Shown one piece after another: positions 26,264 through 35,855 of a DNA stretch of 64,000 bases. This stretch comes from an uncultured Verrucomicrobiota bacterium. GTDB taxonomy: Bacteria; Verrucomicrobiota; Kiritimatiellia; CAIQIC01; Lenti-01. The notes beneath the pieces are model-generated. The model did no database searches, was not told where the DNA came from, and was given only the letters and a program-made list of their open reading frames with translations. The position numbers and the translations under genes were made by a program. The stretch's first letter is position 1. Every line of letters starts with the position of its first letter. Location: assembly GCA_937860055.1 (NCBI GenBank), contig CALMBO010000029.1, positions 186,001-250,000 of the forward strand. Direction: 5' to 3'.

Positions 26264-27537
26264 GCGGCCTTTGTATCCCTTTTCCGCCGGACGCGCAATC
26301 CTGCCGCGAATATCGCCGCCAGCCCCAGGAAGCCCAGCGCGGAAACGCCGAAGACCGCCCGCAGGTCGGCCGCCGCCACCAGCCCGGCCAGCAGCGGCGC
26401 GACCGCCCACCCGATCGACCGCGTGGTGCTCGCCAGCCCGAACGCCACTCCTTGGCGCGCCTCCGGCACGCGCTTGGCCAGCCACGCGTTCAACGCGGGC
26501 TCCAGCGTCCCGGCGAAGAAGACCGTTCCGAAACGTATCGGGAACAGCACCGCGAACGAGTGGACGCCCATCTGCCAGCCGCTGAACACCGCCGCCAGCA
26601 GCGCCGAAACCACGACCAGCCTCATGGGATGGGCCCGGTCCGAAAGCCAGCCCGTGGCCAGCCCCGCCAGCAGACCGGCGACGCTTCCGCAGGCGTTCAA
26701 CCCGCCGCTCCACAGGGAGACCGCCTCCAGCGAGCCATGGATCTCCTGCACCAGCAGCGGCAGGAAGGCCATGTCGAACTGCCGCACGAACGCGATGGCC
26801 CCGATCATCGCCAGCACCCCGTAGAGGGTGGAAGGCAGGGCGCGCCAATGCACGCGGGCGCTGCCGGGGGATCCATCCTTCACCGGATGGCGGGCGGAAG
26901 GCACCACGGTCTCGTGAGTGCAGCACAGCACCAGGAGACCCGCCGCCAGCAGCAGCGCGCCCGACACGGCGAACGCCGCCCGGTATCCCATCCAGTGGGC
27001 GACGAATCCTCCCAGGAAGGCGCCGGCCATGCTTCCCGAAAACACCGCCGCGCTCAGCCCCCCCACCGCCAGCCCCCGCCGCTCGTGCGGCATCTCGCCC
27101 GCCAGAAACGCCTGCGCCGCCGTCATCGTGCCCGTCAACGCGCCCTGCGCCGTCCGGAGCACGATCAGCATCAGCGGCGTCTGGACCACTCCCATCAGCG
27201 ACATTACCGCCGCGCCAGCGAGGTTCGCCCGGATCAGCATCATGCGCTTCCCGAACCGGTCCGCCAGCATCCCCCACAACGGGGCGGCAATGGCCATCGT
27301 CACGGCCGTCGAGGACGAAAACAGCGCCACCCACATCTGGAGCTCCCCGTGGCGCACCACCCCCAGTTCCTCCTGGAGGAAATACGGCGCGAAGGGCAGC
27401 GCAAACGAAAATCCCATGATGGACAGGAATTGCGCCGCCCATACCAGCACCAACTGTCTTTTCCACGAGCCCGGCATCAGGAGGCGCATTCTGCCTGAAT
27501 CCCGTTCTCTTGGCATCGAAAATGTGCCGAACTCCAC
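26260..27537 (-). CDS. Major facilitator superfamily transporter
   Basis: About 425 aa with twelve hydrophobic segments. The loop after the second segment has the MFS pattern PLWGMLADRFGKRMMLI, and RTAQGALTGTMTAAQAFLAGEMPHERRG fits drug/sugar exporter-like members. The start is uncertain: GTG 27537 has a purine-rich GAGGGGG upstream, while ATG 27516, 27489 or 27477 lack clear ribosome sites. Cargo cannot be told. Confidence 0.85.
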   Translation of the reverse strand: MEFGTFSMPRERDSGRMRLLMPGSWKRQLVLVWAAQFLSIMGFSFALPFAPYFLQEELGVVRHGELQMWVALFSSSTAVTMAIAAPLWGMLADRFGKRMMLIRANLAGAAVMSLMGVVQTPLMLIVLRTAQGALTGTMTAAQAFLAGEMPHERRGLAVGGLSAAVFSGSMAGAFLGGFVAHWMGYRAAFAVSGALLLAAGLLVLCCTHETVVPSARHPVKDGSPGSARVHWRALPSTLYGVLAMIGAIAFVRQFDMAFLPLLVQEIHGSLEAVSLWSGGLNACGSVAGLLAGLATGWLSDRAHPMRLVVVSALLAAVFSGWQMGVHSFAVLFPIRFGTVFFAGTLEPALNAWLAKRVPEARQGVAFGLASTTRSIGWAVAPLLAGLVAAADLRAVFGVSALGFLGLAAIFAAGLRVRRKRDTKAA

Positions 27538-27579
27538 GCTTGCCCCCCTCTCCCCCTCCTCCTATGATTCAGCCGAATT

Positions 27580-28653
27580 ATGGCACCCGTGGATGGACAT
27601 GTGGACGACCGTTCCCGCCAGCAGGATTCCCCTGCCGAGCCGCCGAACGCCATCCCGCCCCGCCACCACTATCGCCCGTCGCGATCTTCCTCCATCCCCC
27701 CCCAGCCCACCTTGAAGAACCATACCATCCGCCTGGCCGTTGCCACGGCGATCGGCTTCGTCCTGATGTTCGCCTTGCTGATGCTGGCCGTCCGGTACGC
27801 CCAGCGCGACTGGAGCCGGAAGAACCTGCGCGCACGGGCCGCGGCGCATCCCCAGGCCGCCGCCGCCGAAGCCTTGCAGGAGGAAACCGGGCCGCAGGGC
27901 TGGAAGTATGAGCTTCTCCCTTCCGCCACCCTGCGGCAGATGGATCGCCTGGAAAAGGATCCGTTCGTCCCCAACTGGTGGCTCATCCTGGGCCGCGGAC
28001 TGGCCGACAAAACCGAGCCCCATCTCGCGATTTCCAGCCTTCGCATGGCCATGGCGGCCGGCGGCGAAAGCGCCGAGCTGAAAAACGACCTCGGTGCCGT
28101 CTATCTCCAGCAGAAGCGCATGAAAGAGGCCGCCGTCCAGTTCCGCGCCGCCGAGCAGATCCGCCCCGGCTTCGCGCCCGCCCTCTTCAACCGCGCCCTC
28201 TGCGCCGTTGCCGATCGCGATCCGGAACAGGCCATCCGGCTGCTGGGCAGGTACCTCGGCCAGCGGCCCGATGATCCCTCGGCCCTGCGCCTGCAAGCCA
28301 GCCTTCTCTCCCAGACGGGACAGCATCTCGCCGCCCTCCTCATGCTGCAGAAATTCCTGAAGAACCAGCCTCCGGACCAGCCGCTCTTCCTGGAAGCCGC
28401 CGTGCTGGCCGCCCGCCTCAACCAGAACGGAAATGCCATCCGCTATCTGGAAACCGCCTTGAATGGAAATTCCCTCCAAACCGTCGCGCGGGCCTACCAA
28501 TCCCCGGTCTTCCGGGAAATCCGGCTCTCGGGCGAAGGCGAACAACTCACCACCCGCATTGCGGAAAAGGCGCGGGCGGCGTTCAGCGTGCCGGTGGCGG
28601 AAGAGGAAATCCAGCCCCTGCGCGCCACGACACCGGAAGCCAAGGTCCGCTGA
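27580..28653 (+). CDS. Membrane-anchored TPR protein
   Basis: A 357-aa protein with one membrane span (about residues 51-71) after a Pro/Arg/Ser-rich N-terminus, then TPR-like helical repeats from about 120 to 310 (LKNDLGAVYLQQKRMKEAAVQFRAAEQIRPG is the clearest). It is probably a scaffold facing the periplasm. A TATGAT hexamer (27563-27568) lies 11 bases before the ATG and no ribosome site is seen. No partner can be named; comEC is convergent with it. Confidence 0.75.
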   Translation: MAPVDGHVDDRSRQQDSPAEPPNAIPPRHHYRPSRSSSIPPQPTLKNHTIRLAVATAIGFVLMFALLMLAVRYAQRDWSRKNLRARAAAHPQAAAAEALQEETGPQGWKYELLPSATLRQMDRLEKDPFVPNWWLILGRGLADKTEPHLAISSLRMAMAAGGESAELKNDLGAVYLQQKRMKEAAVQFRAAEQIRPGFAPALFNRALCAVADRDPEQAIRLLGRYLGQRPDDPSALRLQASLLSQTGQHLAALLMLQKFLKNQPPDQPLFLEAAVLAARLNQNGNAIRYLETALNGNSLQTVARAYQSPVFREIRLSGEGEQLTTRIAEKARAAFSVPVAEEEIQPLRATTPEAKVR

Positions 28654-28659
28654 TCTCCC

Positions 28660-31113
28660 TCAAGGGGCCAAGGGCCCGATCCGATATCCCCGTTCCGGCC
28701 AGGGCGCCGGCTTCCCCGCCAGTTCCACCTGGATGGTCCCTTGCCGGTCCGTCCGCCAGATGCGGATGTCCCGGGCTTCTAGGCGCGCCAGCACATCCTC
28801 GTCCGGATGCCGGTTTTCGGTGTGCGGCCCCGTGCTGAGAATCGCCTCCCGCGGGCGCACGGCGTCCAGCCATGCTTCGGAGGTGGCCCGGGCATCTCCG
28901 TGCCTCCCGGCAACCAGCACCGAGGCCGCCAGAGAAACCCCTTCTGCCGCCATCTCCTTCTCCTGTATTTCTCCGGCATCCCCCGCCAGGAGGATGGATA
29001 CGCCGTACCGGGCCACCCGCAGCACCAGGGACGCGTCGTCGGCGCACGACATCTTCATCGCCTCCGGCGGCCACAGCACCTCCCACGCCATGTTTCCCGG
29101 CCAATCCCCTCCGTCGCCCGTGCGCAGGCGGCGGATCGGCACCCCGGAATCTTCCGCGCCCCGCAGCGTTTCCTTCATCAAAGGCGAGGCCCACAAGACC
29201 TGGGGAATCCAAAGTCCGCGCACCGGGATCTGCTCCATCAACGGTCGCGCCGCGCCTATGTGCTGCGCATCCGGATGCGTCAGGACCAGGGCATCGAGAC
29301 GGTTCACCCCCTCGCGCCGCAGCATCCTCAGCGTCTCCCCCGCGCGGAATTCCGGCCCTGCATCCACCAGGATGCATCGGGATTTCGCCTGGACTAGCAC
29401 GGCATTCCCCTCGCCCACATCCAGCACCGATACCCGGCAGCGGCTCCCTTCCCATGCGCCCCATCCCAGCGTCATCGCCGTCAGCAGCACCAACCCCGTC
29501 GCCAGCGCCCCGCGTGCGCGCCGGGCCATCACCGTCGCGACGGCCAGCAGGGCATATCCGGCCAGGATTCCCCAAGCCGGCGGCGTGCGGACAAACCAGT
29601 GTCCGCCCGGCACGTCTGCCGCCCACTCGATGCACCACGTCAGGAAGGACGACACCGCCCAGGCGGCATGGTTGAACACCTCCGGCAGGAATCCGCCCGT
29701 CGGCGCGCAAACCAGGCTCATCACCCCCGCCAGCAGGATGACGAACGCGGCCGGAATCACCAGCAGGTTCATGGCCAGCGCCACAGGCGAAAACAGGTTG
29801 AAGAAATAGGCCGTCAGCGGCGCGGTGGCGATCCAGGCCCCCAGCGTCACGTTGACATACCGCACGCAAAACAGCGCCGTCTCCCGGAAACGGCGGCGGA
29901 GGTTTCCTTCTTCGTCAGGCAGCTGCCATTCATCGCGGCGGAAAAACCGGAGGGCCCCCGCATCCAGCATCGGCGGAATCGCCAGGAGGCCGGCCACGGC
30001 CGTGAACGACAGCAGGAATCCCAGATCCCCCAGCTGGGCGGGCGCCGCCAACAGGATGGCAATGGCCGCCGCGAACAGGGTCGAGATCGAATCCGGCCGC
30101 CGCTTCAAAAAGGGCGCGGCCAGCATCAGCAGGGCCATCACGCAGGAACGAACCGCGCTGGTGGCCGCCCCGGTCGTGATCGTATAGACCACCAGCAGCG
30201 GCGCCAGGATGGGAAACCATCGCGTCAGGGGAATGCCCAGCGTGCGCAGGATGCCGGCGATCAGCACCGTCACCATGGCGACATGCGAACCCGAGATCGC
30301 AAAGATATGGACGGTCCCGGTGGCGGCGAAATCCTTCCGCAGGGCCTTGGGCAGGTCTTCGCGATATCCCATCATCAACGACTGCACCAGGCCGCGCTGG
30401 TCCGGAAAATCCTCCAGCCCCCTCCCCAGGATCTCGCGGCAGATCCGGCGCCGCTTCATGCACCAGGCGACGAGCGGATGCCCCTGTCCGCCCTCCAGGA
30501 AAAAGGCCCGGTCGGCATCCACCACCGCCTGGTTTTCCGGCAACGTGAACAATCCCGCGCGGCGAGGCACCGCGGGGCGGACGATGCCCCGCAGCCGCCA
30601 CCGCTCGCCATAGCGCGGCAACCGGCCGCCGGGCATGTCGCCGCGCAGCACGATGCGGATGCGGTCGTCCACCCGCCGCCATTCGCCATCCCGGTTCAAT
30701 CCCTCCACCCGCGCCGCGAACACCGCCCCGGCGGCCCGGCCGGGTTCCGCCTCCTGCGGGGAGGCGTCCTCCCGCGCCACCACCACGAATTGAACATATT
30801 CCATCGGCCGTTCCATCATCGCCGGCAACGACGTCGCAGACCGTCCGCCGGTCGACAGCCGCGCATGCGCCGCCATCAGGAAGAACACCGCCAGCATCAA
30901 AACCGCCGTCGACCACCCCTTGCGCACCCAGACGAACGACGGCACCAGCAGCAAAACCCCCGCGCTCCAGAATCCCATCGGCGAAACCGATGCGCAGATG
31001 CCAACCGCCGTTCCTGCGATGACCGGGAAAGCCAGGCCGACCATCGGCCGGCGACGCGGAGGATGTCCCCGGCATTCCGATTCCCCTAGCTCTTCTTCCA
31101 CCCATGCTTCCAC
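28660..31113 (-). CDS. comEC: DNA uptake channel ComEC/Rec2 family protein
   Basis: Inner-membrane DNA translocation channel of 817 aa. The order is N-terminal membrane spans, a soluble OB-like domain (about 120-215), the Competence domain with many spans (IFAISGSHVAMVTV, TTGAATSAVRSCVMA, LGFLLSFTAVAGLL), and a C-terminal metallo-beta-lactamase-like domain (from about 560: SVLDVGEGNAVLV, LTHPDAQHIGA keeping HxDxxH). I start it at GTG 31113, seven bases after GGGAGG; further upstream residues are not family-like. With the PilT-like ATPase it hints at competence or pilus function, by inference only. Confidence 0.9.
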   Translation of the reverse strand: MEAWVEEELGESECRGHPPRRRPMVGLAFPVIAGTAVGICASVSPMGFWSAGVLLLVPSFVWVRKGWSTAVLMLAVFFLMAAHARLSTGGRSATSLPAMMERPMEYVQFVVVAREDASPQEAEPGRAAGAVFAARVEGLNRDGEWRRVDDRIRIVLRGDMPGGRLPRYGERWRLRGIVRPAVPRRAGLFTLPENQAVVDADRAFFLEGGQGHPLVAWCMKRRRICREILGRGLEDFPDQRGLVQSLMMGYREDLPKALRKDFAATGTVHIFAISGSHVAMVTVLIAGILRTLGIPLTRWFPILAPLLVVYTITTGAATSAVRSCVMALLMLAAPFLKRRPDSISTLFAAAIAILLAAPAQLGDLGFLLSFTAVAGLLAIPPMLDAGALRFFRRDEWQLPDEEGNLRRRFRETALFCVRYVNVTLGAWIATAPLTAYFFNLFSPVALAMNLLVIPAAFVILLAGVMSLVCAPTGGFLPEVFNHAAWAVSSFLTWCIEWAADVPGGHWFVRTPPAWGILAGYALLAVATVMARRARGALATGLVLLTAMTLGWGAWEGSRCRVSVLDVGEGNAVLVQAKSRCILVDAGPEFRAGETLRMLRREGVNRLDALVLTHPDAQHIGAARPLMEQIPVRGLWIPQVLWASPLMKETLRGAEDSGVPIRRLRTGDGGDWPGNMAWEVLWPPEAMKMSCADDASLVLRVARYGVSILLAGDAGEIQEKEMAAEGVSLAASVLVAGRHGDARATSEAWLDAVRPREAILSTGPHTENRHPDEDVLARLEARDIRIWRTDRQGTIQVELAGKPAPWPERGYRIGPLAP

Positions 31114-31237
31114 AACCCGACCTCCCGATCCCGCGACTTGGCATCCCTTTCTACCCCACGCGGGGATCCGGAACAAGCCGGAAGCGGACAACAAAAAGAT
31201 CTCCCCATCCCCGCCGGCAAAGCCCATACTTCCCCCC

Positions 31238-32134
31238 ATGCCATCCATTGCGGACATCCTGTCCCGGACAGGCCCCCTCACCGGAGCCGAGCTGGTCGAA
31301 GCCGGCCGCTTCGGCGATGTCCTCGATCTCTGGCGCGCCTGCCACGCCCCCGGCACGATTCTCCGCCGCACGGGCCGCCGCTATATGCGCCTCGATTCCG
31401 CCGTCGACGGCTATGCCCGCCTCTCCCCCTCCATCCGCCGCGAATTCCTCACCTATACCCTCGTCGGTCTGGTAGGACAGCAACCCGCCATCGAAGTCCG
31501 CGCCGTTGCGCTCGAAAAGAAAATCGCCTCCATCTCCCGCGAGAAGCTCGACCTGGCCCGCGAAAGCCTTTGCATGGCCCTCTCCGGCCTCCCCGACGAA
31601 ACGCTCCTCCTCCAGAACGCCGCCTTCATGATCGCCGGCGACATCACCTACCAGATGGCCCACCGCGTCCCCCGTCCCGAAAAAAGCTCCGGCCAGATGG
31701 TCCGCGGTTCCGACCTCGACATCATCGTCGTCGTTTCCGACACCCTTTCCCCCCCCGCCGTGCAGGCCCTCGATGACGCCATCTACCGCCAGAAGCACTA
31801 CCTCCTGACCCATCCCGACCACCAGGAGGAAATCGACTACGTCCTCAAGCCGCTCGAAAAAGTCCGCCAGCAGCTCGCCTTCGACCGCTTCGAGCACATG
31901 GTCGCCTGCAAGATCCTCTGCGAATGCCAGCTCATTTACGGCTCCCCCTTCCTCTTCGACGAGATCATGCGGCTCGTCGATGCCTCCGGCGTCCGCGCCA
32001 AACTGGACGCTCTCCAGGCCGCCGCCGAGGCCGAACGCCGCGAAGCCGAGCGCATCCTCCTCGATCCCTCCGCCTGCGCCAAGAACCACCTCCACCTGTT
32101 CTTCACCCGCGAAGAAGGCGACGAAATCTACTGA
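31238..32134 (+). CDS. Nucleotidyltransferase-like protein of unrecognised family
   Basis: A 298-aa cytoplasmic protein. The strongest signal is GSDLDIIVVV (with MVR before it), matching the G-S/G-x-D-x-D active site of polymerase-beta-fold nucleotidyltransferases, near residue 150. A winged-helix-like N-terminus (RRTGRRYMRLDSAVDGYARLSPSIRREFLTY) and a long helical C-terminus surround it. There is no Shine-Dalgarno sequence; CATACT ends seven bases before ATG. Its stop is six bases ahead of the NagB-like gene, so they are probably one operon. Substrate unknown. Confidence 0.7.
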   Translation: MPSIADILSRTGPLTGAELVEAGRFGDVLDLWRACHAPGTILRRTGRRYMRLDSAVDGYARLSPSIRREFLTYTLVGLVGQQPAIEVRAVALEKKIASISREKLDLARESLCMALSGLPDETLLLQNAAFMIAGDITYQMAHRVPRPEKSSGQMVRGSDLDIIVVVSDTLSPPAVQALDDAIYRQKHYLLTHPDHQEEIDYVLKPLEKVRQQLAFDRFEHMVACKILCECQLIYGSPFLFDEIMRLVDASGVRAKLDALQAAAEAERREAERILLDPSACAKNHLHLFFTREEGDEIY

Positions 32135-32140
32135 CGGACC

Positions 32141-33130
32141 ATGCCTTTCCACGTCATCGTCGCGCGCGATTTCGACCACATGGGCCAGATGGCCGCGGAA
32201 GCCATCCGGATCCGCATCGCCCGAACCCTGGCCGCGCGGGGGAATTTCGTCCTCGGCCTGGCCGCCGGCCATTCCCCCGTCGGCGTCTACCGGCACCTGG
32301 CCGAGGCGTTCAACGACGGCCGGCTGGATGCTTCCCGGATCCGCAGCTTCAATCTCGACGAATACGTCGGACTGCCGGGCGAAGATCCCCCGGCCCGCGC
32401 CCGGCATCCCGAAAGCTTCGCCTCCTCCATGTCCCGGGAATTCTTCAGCCTCCTGCGCGGGAAATTCGCCGACGCCCGCCTGCCGGCGGGCCATCTTGTC
32501 GAGGCAAGGACGCTTCTCCGAGAATTGCAGGCGCATCCCGGAGACTGGCGGGAACAAGGCTCCGGAAATGGAAAGGCCATCGTCATCCGGCCGGACGCCG
32601 AATCGGACGCCCTGCGCTGGATCCGCTCCGAAATCCTCGATGCCTACGAACAGGAAATCCGGCGCGCCGGCGGCATCGACCTGCAAATCATCGGCGTCGG
32701 GGAACGCGGCCATGTCGCTTTCCACGAATCGGGAATCCCCTTTGAAGACAACCGCATGCTCCTCGTGAAGCTCGACGACAACACCGTGGCCAACGCCGTG
32801 GCCGACGGCCGTTTCGCACGCAAGGAAGATTGTCCCCGCTATGCCATCTCGATGGGCGCTGAGTTGATCTACGAGGCGCGCTGCGTCGTCCTGCTGGCCG
32901 CAGGCAGGCGCAAGGCCGGTCCCGTGGCCGCTTCGCTCGCCGGAGATCCAACGCCGGCGATCCCCGCTTCCTATGGCCAGATCCACGCCCGGCGCGGCGG
33001 CGAGATGATCTACGTGATCGACCGCGAAGCCGCCTCCGGCGTCCTTGCCCGGCGCGCCGAGATCGAAAAGCGGGGCATCGCGGTCGAAGACCTCTCCGGT
33101 CCGGATCCCGCCCAGGCCCCCGCGGGATAA
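32141..33130 (+). CDS. Atypical glucosamine-6-phosphate deaminase-like (NagB/RpiA fold) protein
   Basis: A 329-aa member of the sugar-isomerase fold family, longer than the usual 240-270 aa. FNLDEYVGL keeps the Asp equivalent to E. coli NagB Asp72, and GERGHVAFHE keeps His143 and Glu148, but the position of catalytic Asp141 is Arg. A segment of about 60 extra residues (roughly 100-180) precedes the core again. Amino-sugar chemistry is likely from fold and from glmM next door (convergent, 10 bases apart), but normal deaminase activity is doubtful. Confidence 0.75.
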   Translation: MPFHVIVARDFDHMGQMAAEAIRIRIARTLAARGNFVLGLAAGHSPVGVYRHLAEAFNDGRLDASRIRSFNLDEYVGLPGEDPPARARHPESFASSMSREFFSLLRGKFADARLPAGHLVEARTLLRELQAHPGDWREQGSGNGKAIVIRPDAESDALRWIRSEILDAYEQEIRRAGGIDLQIIGVGERGHVAFHESGIPFEDNRMLLVKLDDNTVANAVADGRFARKEDCPRYAISMGAELIYEARCVVLLAAGRRKAGPVAASLAGDPTPAIPASYGQIHARRGGEMIYVIDREAASGVLARRAEIEKRGIAVEDLSGPDPAQAPAG

Positions 33131-33140
33131 CCCCTCCTCT

Positions 33141-34502
33141 TCAGCCGATTTCCTTCTTCAGCGCCGCGGCAATGGATTTGCACAGGCGGACCGTCATCTC
33201 CTCCGTGGGCCCCTCGACCATCACGCGGCACATGTTCTGGGTGCCCGAATAGCGCACCAGCACGCGCCCGTCCTGGCCCAGCTCCTTCTCCGCCGCCCGG
33301 ATCGCGGCCTGCACGCCTGGCAAATCCTTCAGCGGCGGCCGGCTCGCCACGTCCACGTTGACCAGATGCTGCGGCGACATCTCCAGGATCGACGCCAGCG
33401 ACGAGACTTCCTGCCCCGTGCGGCGCATGACCGCCAGGAGCTGCAGGCCGGCCACGATGCCGTCGCCCGTCGTCTGCTTGTCCAGGAAGATCATGTGGCC
33501 CGACGCCTCCGCTCCGATCACCCCGCCTTTCTCCTTCATCATTTCCAGCACGTAGCGGTCGCCCACCGCGCTGCAGCCCAGCTCGATCCCCAGATTGCGC
33601 ATCGTTGCGTGCAACCCGAAGTTGCTCATCACCGTGCCGACGGCGAGATTGTTCTTCAGCTTGCCGCGTTCCTTCAGGTCCTTCGCGCAGATGGCCAGGA
33701 CATGGTCGCCCGACAGTTCCGCGCCGGTCTCGTCCACCACGATCAACCGGTCGCCGTCGCCGTCGAACGCCAGCCCGATGTCCGCGCGCGCCGCCAGCAC
33801 CTGCTCGCGCAGGGCTTCGGTGTGCTGCGAACCGCAGCGCGCATTGATGTTGAGCCCGTTGGGCGTGCTGTGCAGCGTGGTCACGTGCGCCCCCAGCCGC
33901 TCGAACACCGCCGGGGCCGCCTTGTAGGTCGCCCCGTTGCCGCAATCCAGCACGATGCGCATGCCTTTCAGGTCCAGGTCCGCCGGGAATGTCTTTTTGC
34001 AAAACGTGATGTAGCGTTCCAGCGCATCCTCCACCCGGAAGGACTTGCCGATGCCGCCGCCCGTCGGCAGCAGGCCCGCCAGCTTTCCGCCGGAAATCAG
34101 TTTTTCGATTTCGGCCTCTTCCTCGTCCGGCAGCTTGTAGCCGTCGCAGGAAAACAGCTTGATTCCGTTGTCCTGGAACGGATTGTGCGAGGCGGAAATG
34201 ACGAATCCCGCATCCGCCTTCTGGTCGATGGTCAGCACCGCGATTCCCGGCGTCGGCAGCGTGCCCACCAGCAGCGCGTCGCCGCCCATCGAACACAGCC
34301 CCGCCACCAGCGCATTCTCCAGCATGTAGCCGCTCAGGCGCGTGTCCTTGCCGATCACCACGCGCGGACGCTTGCCGCCCTTGCGCTCCTTCAGCACATA
34401 CGCCACCGCGCGGCCGAGGTTCACGGCCGTTTCCACCATCATCGGCTCGCGGTTCGCCACCCCGCGCACGCCATCCGTCCCGAACAATCTCTTCTCGCCC
34501 AT
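33141..34502 (-). CDS. glmM: Phosphoglucosamine mutase GlmM
   Basis: Converts glucosamine-6-phosphate to glucosamine-1-phosphate for UDP-GlcNAc and so peptidoglycan. The 453-aa protein has all four family segments: the N-terminal LFGTDGVRG, the phospho-serine loop ISASHNPFQDNGIK, the metal loop AFDGDGDR, the sugar-binding GAEASGH and the phosphate-binding RYSGTQNMCRVMVEG. GGGAG lies seven bases before the ATG. It follows the beta-helix protein gene by 14 bases on the same strand. Confidence 0.96.
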   Translation of the reverse strand: MGEKRLFGTDGVRGVANREPMMVETAVNLGRAVAYVLKERKGGKRPRVVIGKDTRLSGYMLENALVAGLCSMGGDALLVGTLPTPGIAVLTIDQKADAGFVISASHNPFQDNGIKLFSCDGYKLPDEEEAEIEKLISGGKLAGLLPTGGGIGKSFRVEDALERYITFCKKTFPADLDLKGMRIVLDCGNGATYKAAPAVFERLGAHVTTLHSTPNGLNINARCGSQHTEALREQVLAARADIGLAFDGDGDRLIVVDETGAELSGDHVLAICAKDLKERGKLKNNLAVGTVMSNFGLHATMRNLGIELGCSAVGDRYVLEMMKEKGGVIGAEASGHMIFLDKQTTGDGIVAGLQLLAVMRRTGQEVSSLASILEMSPQHLVNVDVASRPPLKDLPGVQAAIRAAEKELGQDGRVLVRYSGTQNMCRVMVEGPTEEMTVRLCKSIAAALKKEIG

Positions 34503-34516
34503 GTCGGCTCCCGTTC

Positions 34517-35689
34517 CTATGCCGGCGAACCGGCGCCATCCACGATCTTTTGCAGCCACGCGGTTCCCGCCGCCTTGGCGTCCGCCGGCAGCGCCTGCAC
34601 CCGCGCCAAATAGCCCTCTCCCTTCGCCGCGGCCCAGGCGGCGAGAAACGCCGCCTTCTCCGCGCACTCCACATCGCCCGCCCCGGCCAGCCGTTCCCTC
34701 GCCGCCGCCCAGCCTGCGCAGAGCTTCTCGTGCTCCGCGCGCAGATCCGCGCCCAGCGCCGACCGGTCCTCCGCCGCGATCTTCGCCACCACGTCATCCA
34801 GGCGCTTCAGGCGTTCCTTGCGCACCGCAGCCAACTGCCGCCGCGCCCCTTCCAGACAGGCCTTCCCGTGCGGCGTCCGCTCCAGCAGCGGCCGGCGCAC
34901 CTGCTCGTACCAGACCTGCAGCGCCGCGATGTTGCCGATGTAGGCCGCGCAATTCCGCACCACCCGCGCCACGGAGCGATACCCCGTCCCGTAGGGCTTC
35001 ACCCCCGGCACCGGCGCGTCCGGCACCACCAGTTGCCCCGGCTGCAGCACGTCCCTGCGCAGCACATGGCCCGCTGCCAGCACCGTGCCGTACTCGATCC
35101 TCACCGGCCCCGCCACGCCCCCCTGCCCGCCCAGGAAGATCGGCGCCTGGTCCAGCATCACCCCGCGCGGCACGTCGCCGACCAGCGATGCCGTCGCCTT
35201 GTCGCCGTGCGGCGTGTAGTTGAAATGGATGAACGACGACCCGATTTCGCTGTGGACCTTGCGGCTTGTGCCGCCGGCCATCAGCACATCGCAGAAATTG
35301 ATCAGGCTGCCGCCCACCACGAACGGGAAGAGGATCGTCTGCTTCAGCCCCGCCGCGTGCGCCATCTCCGCTCCTTCTTCCAGGATGGTGCCCGGCCGCA
35401 CCTGCGCGCCGCTGCCCACTGCCGCCCCGTCCAGGAACACCGCCCCGCTGAAAGAACCCCCCTTGAGCTCCACCTTCTCCCCGAGCTGGCAATCCTCCAC
35501 CGTCGCCGGCGCCTCGCGCCCCAGCACGCAGCCGGGACCGATGCTCGTTTGCGCGCCGAAAATCCGGCATCCCGCGTGGAGGACGACGCCCGGCGCAATG
35601 CGCCCCGGATCCACCTCGCCGCCGATTTCCACCGACGCCGGCGCCGCGATCTTCACGCCCCGCCGCAACAGTTCTTCCACGTTTTCCAT
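34517..35689 (-). CDS. Left-handed beta-helix (hexapeptide repeat) protein, GlmU-like
   Basis: A 390-aa protein. Residues about 10-240 have hexapeptide-repeat character (PGRIAPGVVLHAGCRIFGAQTSIGPGCVLG, then ILEEGAEM, FVVGGSLINF, SSFIHFNYTPHGDKATASLVGD) as in GlmU-type sugar nucleotide acyltransferases; no pyrophosphorylase domain is present. The last 150 residues are predicted helical and unknown. The ATG at 35689 has GGAG nine bases upstream. Being directly ahead of glmM, it may belong to UDP-amino-sugar metabolism. The 271-base gap upstream carries two palindromes (separate entry). Confidence 0.75.
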   Translation of the reverse strand: MENVEELLRRGVKIAAPASVEIGGEVDPGRIAPGVVLHAGCRIFGAQTSIGPGCVLGREAPATVEDCQLGEKVELKGGSFSGAVFLDGAAVGSGAQVRPGTILEEGAEMAHAAGLKQTILFPFVVGGSLINFCDVLMAGGTSRKVHSEIGSSFIHFNYTPHGDKATASLVGDVPRGVMLDQAPIFLGGQGGVAGPVRIEYGTVLAAGHVLRRDVLQPGQLVVPDAPVPGVKPYGTGYRSVARVVRNCAAYIGNIAALQVWYEQVRRPLLERTPHGKACLEGARRQLAAVRKERLKRLDDVVAKIAAEDRSALGADLRAEHEKLCAGWAAARERLAGAGDVECAEKAAFLAAWAAAKGEGYLARVQALPADAKAAGTAWLQKIVDGAGSPA

Positions 35690-35855
35690 GTTTGCCACTC
35701 CGCCAAGACCGGAATCCGGATCCTGTCCTCCCGGACACTCGCTCGACATGATCGGGGAGTTTCCCACAGGCCTTCCGATTTTACACGCCTTTTTCCATGC
35801 CGCGCCCCCCTTCTCCCCGGTGAGGAAAGGCGCCGGCCGCATCTGCTCCGCGGGT

